From Gari tellinella (Eukaryota; Mollusca; Bivalvia; Cardiida; Psammobiidae), in NCBI GenBank assembly GCA_922989275.2, contig OV277859.1, positions 83,262,198 through 83,326,197 of the forward strand: a stretch of DNA of 64,000 nucleotides. The letters run 5' to 3'. A model generated the notes under the pieces. That model was not told the DNA's origin. It was given only the letters and a program-made list of their open reading frames with translations, and ran no database searches. Shown here in pieces: positions 42,320-54,435 of the stretch. Positions within the stretch are counted from its first letter, which is position 1. Every line of letters starts with the position of its first letter. The position numbers and the translations under genes are program-made.

Positions 42320-45300
42320 TTAGTCTAATACCTTGATAACAGGAAAAACATTACTGTATAATTGAGACATTTCTAACGTATGTCTAAAACCTTTATAACA
42401 ACAACTACATAACTGTATAACTGAGACATTTCTAACGTATGTCTAATACCTTTATAACAACAAAAACATTACTGTATAATGGATACATTTCTAACGTGAG
42501 TCTAATACCTTTATAACAATAAAAACATTACTGTATAATCGATACATTTCTAACATGAGTCTAATACCTTTATAACAATAAAAACATTACTGTATAATCG
42601 ATACATTTCTAACGTAAGTCTAATACATTTATAACAACAAAAACTTCATTGTATAACTGAGACATTTCGAACGTTTTTCTAATACCTTTATAACAACAAA
42701 AACATTACTGTATAACAGAGACATTTCTAACGTAAGTCAAATACCTTTATAACAACAAAAACATTACTATATAACTAAGACATTTCTAACGTAAGTCTAA
42801 TACCTTTATAACAGCAAAAACATTACTGTATAACTGAGACATTTCTAACGTAAGTCTAATACCTTTATAACAACAAAAACATTACTATATAACTAAGACA
42901 TTTCTAACGTAAGTCTAATACCTTTATAACAACAAAAACATTACTATATAACTAAGACAGTTCTAACGTAAGACTAATACCTTTATAACAACAAACAATT
43001 TACTGTATAACTGAGGCATTTCTAACGTAAGTCTAGTACCGTTATAACAACAAAAACTTTACTGCATAACTGAGGCATTTCTCTCGTAAGTTTAATTTAT
43101 TTATAACAACAAAAACATTACTGTATAACTAAGACATTTGTAATGTAAATCTAATACCTTTATAACAACTAAAACTTTACTGTATAACTTAGGCATTTCT
43201 CTCGTAAGTCTAATACCTTTATAATAACAAAAACTTTACTGTATAACTGAGGCATTTCTCTCGTAAGTCTTATACATTTATAACAACTAAAACATTACTG
43301 TTTAACTAAGACATTTCTAACGTAAGTCAAATACCTTTATAACAGCAAAAAAAATACTGTATAACTGAGGCATTTCTAACGTAAGTCTAATACCTTTATA
43401 ACAACAAAAACCTTACTGAATAACTGATGCATTTGTAACGTAAGTCTAATACATTTATAACAACAAAACATTACTATATAACTGAGGCATTTCTAACGTA
43501 AGCCTAATACCTTCATAACAACAAAAACTTTACCGTATAACTGAGGCATTTCTAACGTTATTCTCACACCTTTATAACAGCAAAAGATTACTGTTTTACT
43601 GAGGCATTTCTCATGTAAGTCTAATACCTTTATAACAACAACACATTTACTGTATAACTGAGGCATTTCTAACGTAAGTCTAATACCTTTATATCAACAA
43701 AAACTTTACTGTATAACTGAGGCATTTCTCTCGTAAGTCTAATTTATTTACAACAACAAAAACATTACTGTATAACTAAGACATTTCTAACGTAAGTCTA
43801 ATACCTTTATAACATCTAAAACTTTACTGTATAACTGAGGCATTTCTCTCGTAAGTCTAATACCTTTATAACAACAAAAAATTTACTGTATAACTGAGGC
43901 ATTTCTCTCGTAAGTCTAATACATTTTTAACAACAAAAACATTACTGTATAACTAAGACATTTGTAAAATAAGTCAAATACCTTTATAACAACAAAACAT
44001 TACTGTATAACTGAGGCATATCTAACGTAAGTCTAATACCTTTATAACAACAAAAACTTTACTGTATAACTGAGGCATTTCTAACGTAAGTCTAATACAT
44101 TTATAACAACAAAAACATTACTAAATAACTGAGGCATTTCTAACGTAAGCCTAATAGCTTTATAACATCAAAAACTTTTCTGTATAACTGAGGCATTTCT
44201 AACGTAAGTCTTATACCTTTATAACAACAAAACCATTACTGTATAACTAAGACATTTCTAACATAAGTCTAATACCTTTATAACAACAAAACCATTACTG
44301 TATAACTAAGACATTTCTAACATAAGTCTAATACCTTTATAACAACAAAACCATTACTGTATAACTAAGACATTTCTAACATAAGTCTAATACCTTTATA
44401 ACAACAAAACCATTACTGTATAACTAAGACATTTCTAACATAAGTCTAATACCTTTATAACAACAAAACCATTACTGTATAACTAAGACATTTCTAACAT
44501 AAGTCTAATACCTTTATAACAACCAAACCATTACTGTATAACTAAGACATTTCTAACATAAGTCTAATACCGTTATAACAACAAAACCATTACTGTATAA
44601 CTAAGACATTTCTAACATAAGTCTAATACCTTTATAACAACAAAACCATTACTGTATAACTAAGACATTTCTAACATAAGTCTAATACCTTTATAACAAC
44701 AAAACCATTACTGTATAACTAAGACATTTCTAACATAAGTCTAATACCCTTATAACAACAAAACCATTACTGTATAACTAAGACATTTCTAACATAAGTC
44801 TAATACCTTTATAACAACAAAACCATTACTGTATAACTAAGACATTTCTAACATAAGTCTAATACCTTTATAACAACAAAACCATTACTGTATAACTGAG
44901 ACATTTCTAACATAAGTCTAATACCTTTATAACAACAAAACCATTACTGTATAACTAAGACATTTCTAACATAAGTCTAATACCTTTATAACAACAAAAC
45001 CATTACTGTATAACTAAGACATTTCTAACATAAGTCTAATACCTTTATAACAACAAAACCATTACTGTATAACTAAGACATTTCTAACATAAGTCTAATA
45101 CCTTTATAACAACAAAAACATTACTGTATAACTAAGACATTTCTAACATAAGTCTAATACCTTTATAACAACAAAACCATTACTGTATAACTAAGACATT
45201 TCTAACATAAGTCTAATACCTTTATAACAACAAAACCATTACTGTATAACTAAGACATTTCTAACATAAGTCTAATACCTTTATAACAACAAAACCATTA

Positions 45301-48300
45301 CTGTATAACTAAGACATTTCTAACATAAGTCTAATACCTTTATAACAACAAAAACATTACTGTATAACTAAGACATTTCTAACATAAGTCTAATACCTTT
45401 ATAACAACAAAACCATTACTGTATAACTAAGACATTTCTAACATAAGTCTAATACCTTTATAACAACAAAACCATTACTGTATAACTAAGACATTTCTAA
45501 CATAAGTCTAATAACGTTATAACAACAAAACCATTACTGTATAACTAAGACATTTCTAACATAAGTCTAATACCTTTATAACAACAAAACCATTACTGTA
45601 TAACTAAGACATTTCTAACATAAGTCTAATACCGTTATAACAACAAAACCATTACTGTATAACTAAGACATTTCTAACATAAGTCTAATACCGTTATAAC
45701 AACAAAACCATTACTGTATAACTAAGACATTTCTAACATAAGTCTAATACCTTTATAACAACAAAACCATTACTGTATAACTAAGACATTTCTAACATAA
45801 GTCTAATACCTTTATAACAACAAAACCATTACTGTATAACTGAGACATTTCTAACATAAGTCTAATACCTTTATAACAACAAAACCATTACTGTATAACT
45901 AAGACATTTCTAACATAAGTCTAATACCTTTATAACAACAAAACCATTACTGTATAACTAAGACATTTCTAACATAAGTCTAATACCTTTATAACAACAA
46001 AACCATTACTGTATAACTAAGACATTTCTAACATAAGTCTAATACCGTTATAACAACAAAACCATTACTGTATAACTAAGACATTTCTAACATAAGTCTA
46101 ATACCTTTATAACAACCAAACCATTACTGTATAACTAAGACATTTCTAACATAAGTCTAATACCGTTATAACAACAAAACCATTACTGTATAACTAAGAC
46201 ATTTCTAACATAAGTCTAATACCGTTATAACAACAAAACCATTACTGTATAACTAAGACATTTCTAACATAAGTCTAATACCTTTATAACAACAAAACCA
46301 TTACTGTATAACTAAGACATTTCTAACATAAGTCTAATACCTTTATAACAACAAAACCATTACTGTATAACTAAGACATTTCTAACATAAGTCTAATACC
46401 GTTATAACAACAAAACCATTACTGTATAACTAAGACATTTCTAACATAAGTCTAATACCTTTATAACAACCAAACCATTACTGTATAACTAAGACATTTC
46501 TAACATAAGTCTAATACCGTTATAACAACAAAACCATTACTGTATAACTAAGACATTTCTAACATAAGTCTAATACCGTTATAACAACAAAACCATTACT
46601 GTATAACTAAGACATTTCTAACATAAGTCTAATACCTTTATAACAACAAAACCATTACTGTATAACTAAGACATTTCTAACATAAGTCTAATACCTTTAT
46701 AACAACAAAACCATTACTGTATAACTGAGACATTTCTAACATAAGTCTAATACCTTTATAACAACAAAACCATTACTGTATAACTAAGACATTTCTAACA
46801 TAAGTCTAATACCTTTATAACAACAAAACCATTACTGTATAACTAAGACATTTCTAACATAAGTCTAATACCTTTATAACAACAAAACCATTACTGTATC
46901 ACTAAGACATTTCTAACATAAGTCTAATACCGTTATAACAACAAAACCATTACTGTATAACTAAGACATTTCTAACATAAGTCTAATACCTTTATAACAA
47001 CAAAACCATTACTGTATAACTAAGACATTTCTAACATAAGTCTAATACCTTTATAACAACAAAACCATTACTGTATAACTAAGACATTTCTAACATAAGT
47101 CTAATACCGTTATAACAACAAAACCATTACTGTATAACTAAGACATTTCTAACATAAGTCTAATACCTTTATAACAACAAAAACATTACTGTATAACTAA
47201 GACATTTCTAACATAAGTCTAATACCTTTATAACAACAAAACCATTACTGTATAACTAAGACATTTCTAACATAAGTCTAATACCTTTATAACAACAAAA
47301 CCATTACTGTATAACTAAGACATTTCTAACATAAGTCTAATACCTTTATAACAACAAAACCATTACTGTATAACTGAGACATTTCTAGCATAAGTCTAAT
47401 ACCTTTATAAAACAAAACCATTACTGTATAACTAAGACATTTCTAACATAAGTCTAATACCGTTATAACAACAAAACCATTACTGTATAACTAAGACATT
47501 TCTAACATAAGTCTAATACCTTTATAACAACAAAACCATTACTGTATAACTGAGACATTTCTAACATAAGTCTAATACCTTTATAACAACAAAACCATTA
47601 CTGTATAACTAAGACATTTCTTACATAAGTCTAATACCTTTATAACAACAAAACCATTACTGTATAACTAAGACATTTCTAACATAAGTCTAATACCGTT
47701 ATAACAACAAAACCATTACTGTATAACTAAGACATTTCTTACATAAGTCTAATACCGTTATAACAACAAAACCATTACTGTATAACTAAGACATTTCTTA
47801 CATAAGTCTAATACCTTTATAACAACAAAACCATTACTGTATAACTAAGACATTTCTAACATAAGTCTAATACCGTTATAACAACAAAACCATTACTATA
47901 TAACTAAGACATTTCTAACATAAGTCTAATACCGTTATAACAACAAAACCATTACTGTATAACTAAGACATTTCTAACGTAAGTCTAATACCGTTATAAC
48001 AACAAAACCATTACTGTATAACTAAGACATTTCTTACATAAGTCTAATACCGTTATAACAACAAAACCATTACTGTATAACTAAGACATTTCTAACATAA
48101 GTCTAATACCGTTATAACAACAAAACCATTACTGTATAACTAAGACATTTCTAACGTAAGTCTAATACCGTTATAACAACAAAACCATTACTGTATAACT
48201 AAGACATTTCTTACATAAGTCTAATACCGTTATAACAACAAAACCATTACTGTATAACTGAGACATTTCTAACATAAGTCTAATACCGTTATAACAACAA

Positions 48301-48496
48301 AACCATTACTGTATAACTAAGACATTTCTTACATAAGTCTAATACCTTTATAACAACAAAACCATTACTGTATAACTAAGACATTTCTAACGTAAGTCTA
48401 ATACCGTTATAACAACAAAACCATTACTGTATAACTAAGACATTTCTTACATAAGTCTAATACCTTTATAACAACAAAAGCAATACTGTATAACTG
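42320..48496. repeat. 59-bp satellite array, about 105 copies
   Basis: The monomer is 59 bp (for example 45121 to 45180), with landmarks CATTACTGTATAACTAAGAC, ATTTCTAACATAAGTCTAAT and ACCTTTATAACAACAAAAC. 42320-44213 is heterogeneous (CTGAGGCATTTCTCTCG, AACGTAAG and other variants). From about 44214 the copies are nearly identical, differing at a few sites: CCTTTAT or CCGTTAT, AACATAAG, TTACATAAG or AACGTAAG, CTAAG or CTGAG. AT-rich, non-coding. Confidence 0.98.
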
Positions 48497-48580
48497 GGTT
48501 TAAAACAGTCTGGTTCCTGATGAACCGCCGAGTAACTCGACGTCTCTGTCGTGATCCAAACTGTTTGCAAATAGTAATAC
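48497..48580. repeat. Right arm (module I) of the element hosting the satellite
   Basis: AAAACAGTCTGGTTCCTGAT, CGCCGAGTAACTCGACG and TGATCCAAACTGTTTGCAAA form a decayed module I immediately after the last monomer. With the left arm at 42254 it brackets the array. Confidence 0.65.
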
Positions 48581-48821
48581 ATTAGGTGAGGTGATGCGTA
48601 TGTTTAAGGAAATTGTGACTACATATTTGTTTTATTTGGTTTGGATTTGTTTCACCTTCTTGTAGAACTTAGTTCTTTTAAATATTTTTTCGTTGATTAT
48701 TCTACAGATTACAACTTAATGCTTAATCAAAACCTAGTGCAATGTTTCAAAAGGCAGGACTTTCTTGGAATTTTAACTTAAGAAACATTGATACTGATAT
48801 AAAAATGTTGACGTCTGATTA
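48581..48821. other. No recognised feature
   Basis: Spacer between the satellite host element and an F1 copy; nothing recognised. Confidence 0.4.
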
Positions 48822-49057
48822 CAGTGGAGAAAACTTTATTCTTTCCCGTTTTAACGCAAACAAAACGAATTAAAATCGGTAAAATGACAATTTTTTGACA
48901 ATTTTGACGACTCATTTTAAACTGAGTGGCAAACAGTTTGGAGCCTGATCAGATGCCGGGTAACCCGGCGTCTAATCTGGCTCCAAACTGTTTGCAAAGG
49001 GAATAATAGTTTTAGCGTAAACGCGTTTATTTGGAAATATTAACGTTTTCTCCACTG
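48822..49057. mobile_element. F1 MITE, subfamily A, complete
   Basis: CAGTGGAGAAAACTTTATTC to ACGTTTTCTCCACTG, TA both sides. Part of the long arm is deleted (AACGCAAACAAAACGAATTA). Confidence 0.9.
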
Positions 49058-49441
49058 TACATTCGCAACCGTCCTTCTGTTTAAATATCATAATATATGT
49101 TAATTAAATCGCTGCTGGTGTTTTAACCATTTCGCAGCCATTGTGATGTCATAACCTGGTCATATGTGACACATTCACTGTCACAAGCTCGTAACATAGT
49201 TATCTAGAATGTGTTGGGTTTTTTTGGTACTCAACCAAATGTACTTGTTATTTAACTCTGCAGCTGTCATTGACATCTAAAATACCATTCGCAGAAGAGT
49301 TTTGATCCGCAGAGTATTTCGGTGTCTGATCATTAACAAAACTGTTTATCACCCGAAGCATTGTACAGACAATGATTAAAGCAATTGTAATTTTGAGATA
49401 AAAATGTTTTTTTAATCATATTATTTCAAAAAATTAACTCT
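49058..49441. repeat. Module I relic, otherwise unrecognised
   Basis: 49293-49352 is a decayed module I (GAGTTTTGATCCGCAGAG, CGGTGTCTGATCATTAAC). TTTTTT at 49425-49431 on the plus-strand side serves as A/T-run near the tRNA 3' end. Confidence 0.45.
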
Positions 49442-49514
49442 AGCCCCCAGTGAGGATCGAACTCACGACCCCTGGTTTACAAGACCAGTGCTCTAACCAC
49501 TGAGCTATGGAGGC
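49442..49514 (-). tRNA. tRNA-Thr (TGT anticodon), minus strand
   Basis: All 73 bases are identical to the gene at 21741-21813, in opposite orientation, with the same acceptor pairing, D, anticodon (TGT) and T arms. The flanks of the two genes are unrelated. A T-run (complement of AAAAAA at 49429-49434) follows about 8 bases after the 3' end on the minus strand. Both genes appear functional. Confidence 0.97.
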
Positions 49515-49734
49515 ATATGTTGATAAACATCAGATAACGCCTTTTGAATTTAACATTCGATCAAAAGACTACCAGCTGTTACGAACAGTTAAAGAGATAG
49601 GCTAACTTGATATCTAAATACAGATAACATTTATTACATACAATCAATCTACCTTCACTTAGTCCCTCCATATTCGACCACTTGCTTGTTAACAAGTATA
49701 TCTTACTTAAAGAACAATCAAAATGGGTTGTCAA
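49515..49734. other. No recognised feature
   Basis: Unrecognised spacer. Confidence 0.35.
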
Positions 49735-49914
49735 TTAACCCCTTTGAGCACTGTTTTACCCCGTGTACAATGGTTAAGTGCAAACAATTTGGATCCTGAT
49801 CAGACGCCGCGTTACGTGGATCTCATCAGGATCCAAACTGTTTGACACTCAGTTTTATACATCTTAAGTCAACATACCTAAAATTACATGACGTCATGGC
49901 ACTGAAGAGGTTAA
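49735..49914. mobile_element. F8 MITE, reverse orientation
   Basis: TTAACCCCTTTGAGCACTG to GACGTCATGGCACTGAAGAG then GTTAA. Module I has a small deletion in its mirror half (GCCGCGTTACGTGGATCTC). Confidence 0.85.
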
Positions 49915-49957
49915 AACTTACCAGTTCAATGTGACAATTTTAAAGAAGACGAGAATA

Positions 49958-50296
49958 AGAACCCTTTCAATTGTGAATTCTCAGTGACGTCAGCGTCAGC
50001 GGCGTCTGATCAGGATCAAAACTGTTTGCAAATGCGCTTTATGACGTCATTGAGAGTGAAATGGTTAAACCAGACGACAAATTGACAATGAAAGAGTTCA
50101 TAAACCTGTTACAGAAACATGTATACATTATAAAAATCGTTTACAAATATTTTGGATCCTGATCAGACCCAGAGTTTCTTCTTTCAAAATACAATGGAAC
50201 AGACGAGCGTCTGATCAGAATCCAAATTGTTTGCAATGGAAATTATAGTTTAAGCGTAAACGCGTTTATTGGCAAAGAATAACGTCTTTTCCACTG
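49958..50296. mobile_element. F8 fragment followed by an F8/F1 junction
   Basis: 49958-50068: CCCTTTCAATTGTG, half of module I, GTCATTGAGAGTGAAATGG then TTAA. 50148-50296: ATTTTGGATCCTGATCAGAC (F8-type half) leads to GAGCGTCTGATCAGAATCC and then an F1 short arm (AAGCGTAAACGCGTTTATTG) ending TTTTCCACTG. The second is a mosaic of F8-like and F1 halves. Confidence 0.65.
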
Positions 50297-50406
50297 TAAC
50301 ATCTTATATTTCAGAGATTAAAGCAGACCTCATCTCCATTGTACTCGATAGGTTAAGTCTAGCGAGTGCCAGGACAGCAAAATCAGTATAAGTGATCTGA
50401 CAGCTA

Positions 50407-50644
50407 CACTGGAGAAAACGTTATTCTTTCCGGTTTAAACGCAAACGCAAATTGCATTAAAATGGATAAAATGACAATTTTTTGACAATTTGACGACTCA
50501 TTTTAAAATGAGTGGCAAACAGTTTGAAGCCTGATCAGACGCCGGGAAACTCGGCGTCTGATCTGGCTCCAAACTGTTTGCAATGGAAATAATAGTTGTA
50601 GCGTGAACGCGTTTATTGGGAAAGAATAACGTTTTCTCCACTAG
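50407..50644. mobile_element. F1 MITE, subfamily A, complete
   Basis: CACTGGAGAAAACGTTATTC to AACGTTTTCTCCACTAG; long arm, perfect-looking module I (GATCAGACGCCGGGAAACTC), short arm. Confidence 0.9.
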
Positions 50645-51604
50645 TAGATAGGTTAGGACTAGTGAGTGCCAGGACGTCACAGTCCGCATAGGTGATCTGA
50701 CAGCTAGCTAGTCATCAATCATGGTAAATCAGCTGAGATCAGGCTCATGTATATTTAATGATACAAATTCTTTAATGAATAGAAATTCAATATAGATATA
50801 TACAAAAATGTTTGCTATCTCTGGAAGGGTTTAAGGCGTCTTATAATGATTGTGCGGAGGAAGGGGTTGAGCTATATTACATGTATATCGATGTTCAGCA
50901 CTTTCGCCGCCAATCTCAAATACACCGGCGTTTGCAAACAGTCTTTATCCTGATCTGAAAAGGAGTAACTTTGAATCTTATCAGGCTGAACACTACATGT
51001 ACGACACTCATATGACTTATTCTATAGCCTGAATCCCAAATTTATGAATTTGAAAACAAAAGTACAGGCGACAATTTGGAAGCAGACGACAAAATGGTTG
51101 TTATAGAGTTAAGATTAAGGTAGGTGTTTAAAGATTTATGTCTCCCACCCATGTAGTATTGATTTTTATTTCCCTGATTCGATACTAAGACAAAGCTATA
51201 TACCATTCTTGAGATACAAACATGCCCCGTCTCAATATTCATAGTTTTAACAGAGTTGAAGACATATTACTGGTTTATCCAGACTGAAAGCAAATGCAGA
51301 AATGTCAAAACATGTAGTTTTATATGTCTGCTGTCCTTTAAATATGGTCAAATTTGCAGTAGCAACATTATCTTACAGCAGCCTGAAGATAACCGAGCAG
51401 AACTCTGTCTTAGGTAGGTTCTGATTTACCTTAAACCTGCTTTAAGTAGCTGTCTGCGAAGGATTTTTAATTTCCTAATACGTAGCTTGATTTCACTGTG
51501 TAAGACACGTGACTGCGAAATGATTAGTTGGTTTGATCTAAAGCATGGTTTGTAATTGTCGTGTACAAAGTGTGTAGTCAAAACAATTCTCAGAGTTTGT
51601 TTTA
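50645..51604. repeat. Module relics in unrecognised sequence
   Basis: 50930-51005 is a decayed module I; 51040-51115 an F8-like arm (AAGCAGACGACAAAATGG). 51383-51450 is a module II-like relic (CAGCCTGAAGATAACC, TTACCTTAAACCTGCTTTAA). No gene is seen. Confidence 0.5.
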
Positions 51605-51956
51605 CAGTGCTCCCTCCATTCAACGGCCCTCTGAAGAACGACTCCCTCCTTACGACAACACTTGCCGCTGTTCCCAAAACAAGACACTTTTGTCCAACAT
51701 TATCACTGCTGCAATATCGTCTGCATAAAATTGTCGTCTGCTGTTTTTCTCAAAGGTACATATTTGACATTTTGACAGAAACAAACATAATGACGAGTGC
51801 CAAACAGCTTGACTCCAGATCAGACGCCGCGTCACGCGGCGTCTGATCTGGATTCAAGCTGTTTTCAAATGTAAGTCCATGTCCCTCCCTATAACAACTC
51901 CCGTCGAACAACACACATAATCTGTGTCTCCCATCTCGTTGCAGAGAGGGGCACTG
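51605..51956. mobile_element. F7 MITE, complete
   Basis: CAGTGCTCCCTCCATTCAAC to GTTGCAGAGAGGGGCACTG, TA at 51603-51604 and 51957-51958. Interior GTCGTCTGCTGTTTTTCTC, GACGAGTGCCAAACAG and a perfect module I (CCAGATCAGACGCCGCGTCA and mirror). 352 bp. Confidence 0.92.
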
Positions 51957-51958
51957 TA

Positions 51959-52204
51959 CAGTGGAGAATCTGTTATTCTTTCCCAATAAACGCGTTTACG
52001 CTAAAACTATTATTTGCAGTGCAAACAGTTTGGAGCCAGATCAGACGCCGGGTAACCCGGCGTCTGATCAGGCTCCAAACTGTTTGCCACCAAGATAAAC
52101 AAGAATTATCAGAATTGTCCAAAAGTTGTTCTTTTCTACGTATTAGTGCTTTGCGTTTGCGTACGTTTGCGTTTAAACGGGAAAGAATAACAGATTCTCC
52201 ACTG
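51959..52204. mobile_element. F1 MITE, subfamily B, abutting F7
   Basis: CAGTGGAGAATCTGTTATTC and mirror. Its left TA (51957-51958) is also the right TA of the F7 element. Perfect module I. Near-identical to the other subfamily B copies. Confidence 0.93.
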
Positions 52205-52605
52205 TACATGTATCTTTATTTAGAAAATATCAATAAATGGCCAAACTGTTTGGATCTTGATGAGACGCCGAGCTAATCCGCGTCTCATCTAGATCCAAAC
52301 TATGTACAATATATATGACAAAGGCACTCACAGCCTACGGATTGGTCGTCTGCTTTGGAATTGTCTTTTGCAACATGTGCTCTAATTCGGACTTTTGCAT
52401 TTTTTGAATTGAAGAAATCGTCAGACAAATGCCAAACAGTTGACTCCAGATAAGACGCCATGTTACGCGGCGCCTGATCTGGATTCAAAATGTTTGTAAC
52501 TACCAGCGATGTCGTGATCGGCTGGATAAGGGTTCCGATTTAATGTCTCCCACCCATGTTGTATTGATTCTTTATTTCCTGTATTGTTACTGAGACAAAG
52601 GTATA
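52205..52605. repeat. Two F8-type fragments
   Basis: 52240-52300: CCAAACTGTTTGGATCTTGA and mirror with GCCGAGCTAATCCGCGTC. 52320-52533: GGTCGTCTGCTTTGG, TGAATTGAAGAAATCGTC, AGACGCCATGTTACGCGGC and a final GGCTGGATAAGGG. Confidence 0.65.
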
Positions 52606-53045
52606 CAGTGTAACCTCCGAGAACCGGTCCCATTAAAACCAGATTTTTTTGCCAACCAGTCTTATCAAAATCGGATTTCTCTGAAACTCGGACTCCTTAA
52701 AACTGAAGTTCTCTTAAACCTTGAATCCTTAACCCATCACCCCATATCCTGCTTCAAGTGTTGAAGATAGTTTACCAATTAAAGCAGGTTGAAAGTTAAG
52801 CAGAATGCGCATAAAATCGCATTCTGCTTTACTTTCAATCTGCTTTGAGCTATAATCTGCTACATTATACAAAACATTTTCTATGTAACATATTCCTTAC
52901 TGTTTAGAGTAGGACTAATTTCTTCAGTGGAGGAATGAGTTAAAGGCGTAAAAAGGGTTATTTATGGGGTAATGGGTTAAATTAAAACTGGAATTCTCTC
53001 AAATCCGGAATTCTTAAAACTGGAATTTTATGAACAGATAAATTG
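52606..53045. mobile_element. F12 quasi-repeat with F2 (52729-52980) inserted
   Basis: Starts TACAGTGTAACCTCCGAG. It then repeats about 15-17-bp units (TTAAAACTGGAATTCTC, TCAAATCCGGAATTC). A complete F2 element (TTAACCCATCACCCCATATC to ATGGGGTAATGGGTTAA, with module II) interrupts the units at a TTAA. The right end is not defined. The CAGTG end and TA suggest a Tigger-like relic. Confidence 0.65.
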
Positions 53046-53083
53046 ACTACTAACTATTTAATAACAATAACACGGAGAGAGGC

Positions 53084-53142
53084 TGATCACGGAGTAAAAA
53101 CAGGTTGTTATCACTCCGTGATAATAATAATAATAATAATAA
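53084..53142. repeat. Short hairpin and (AAT)n microsatellite
   Basis: ATCACGGAGT pairs with ACTCCGTGAT around a 19-base loop; 53120-53142 is a run of about seven AAT units. Confidence 0.8.
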
Positions 53143-53285
53143 GTACGACTTTATTTCATGTGGAGTACATATTTGGTATCTAATAAACAAACCAATTTTC
53201 AATATGGTCCACATGAAGTCGCAGAGGAACTCTAAAGACAGGTTGCTGCTTAAAGCTATACATACATTTCATACTGTAGGGGCTA

Positions 53286-53531
53286 CAGTGGAGAAAACGT
53301 TATTCTTTCGCGTTTAAACGCAAACGAAACGCAAACGCAGTGCATTAAAATGGGTAAAATGACAACTTTTGGACAATTTGGACGACTTATTTTAATTGAG
53401 TGGCAAACAATTTGGAGCCTGATCAGACGCCGGGTTACCCGGCGTCTGATCTGGTTTCAAACTTTTTGCAATGGAAATAATAGTTTAAGCGTAAACGCGT
53501 TTATTGGGAAAGAATAACGTGTTCTCTACTG
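53286..53531. mobile_element. F1 MITE, subfamily A, complete
   Basis: CAGTGGAGAAAACGTTATTC to ACGTGTTCTCTACTG, TA both sides; near-perfect module I. Confidence 0.92.
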
Positions 53532-53746
53532 TAATAGAAAGATTTTACTAAAGCTTGATTTCAATGCTACAGACAGATGGCTGCTTAATTTGCACACGGG
53601 AGATCAGTTAAAGTCTGGTGACCTTTTCGCTAAACAAGCTTGAATGGCTTCTATTTGTACTGATGAAGAAAATCCACGTGTCTGGGCACCTAATACATGT
53701 GTCATTCTGATAAAACATCGAAGAGGTACTACTACACAATATACTA

Positions 53747-54435
53747 CAGTGCTCCCTCTCTACAACTGCCCTCCCAACAACGACACCCTCCTTACAACAA
53801 CGCGTTCAACAGTTCCCTATCGACCCGTTTTCATGATATTTGAAATAAATATGGTTAAACTAAACTACTAAATTAAATATACTGCTGTAACAATCAAAAG
53901 GTTTACGGAACGGTTGAAATAAATGTAGTAAGAAATTAGCGAGATACAGCGAGAGACTGTCCCTGAACCTCCCTTAAATATAATATATATTTTTTAAAGA
54001 AAAAATATTGAACAATTATTGTATTTCGTTTTAAAAGAAAAATTCCCATTGCAAACAGCAAACTGTTTGCCACTGAAATAAAAATGAAACGTTAGAAAAT
54101 TCTGAAAAATGTAACTTTTTTACATTTTAGTGCATTCCGTTTATGTTTCGTTTGCGTTTAAACGGGTAAGAATAACGCCTTCTCCACTGTACTATAAATT
54201 AGATTTAAGACAGTATATACTATGTGAACATTTATAATAAAAGAAGTTGAAAAACTTCATCAAAAAAGGAAGAAAAAAGTGTGAAGCTTACAGTTTTTCT
54301 GCTTAACTGTGCCCATCGTTGAGCTATAAGGTGTTTGCAAATGTAAATCAATTTCCCTCCCTATAACGACTCTCTCCGAACAACGCACACAATTGTTGTC
54401 TCCCATTGTGTGTCTTTTAAAGAGAGAGAGCCCTG
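53747..54435. mobile_element. F7 MITE with an F1 fragment inside
   Basis: F7 ends CAGTGCTCCCTCTCTACAAC and AAAGAGAGAGAGCCCTG, TA both sides, with F7 subterminal blocks on both sides. Inside, about 54043-54189, is an F1 right half (GCAAACAGCAAACTGTTTGC, long arm, CCTTCTCCACTG) without its palindrome. Confidence 0.75.

Noticed and set aside
42320..48496. CRISPR array
   Set aside because: Monomers are head to tail with no unique spacers, AT-rich, and set in a eukaryotic context. It is a satellite.
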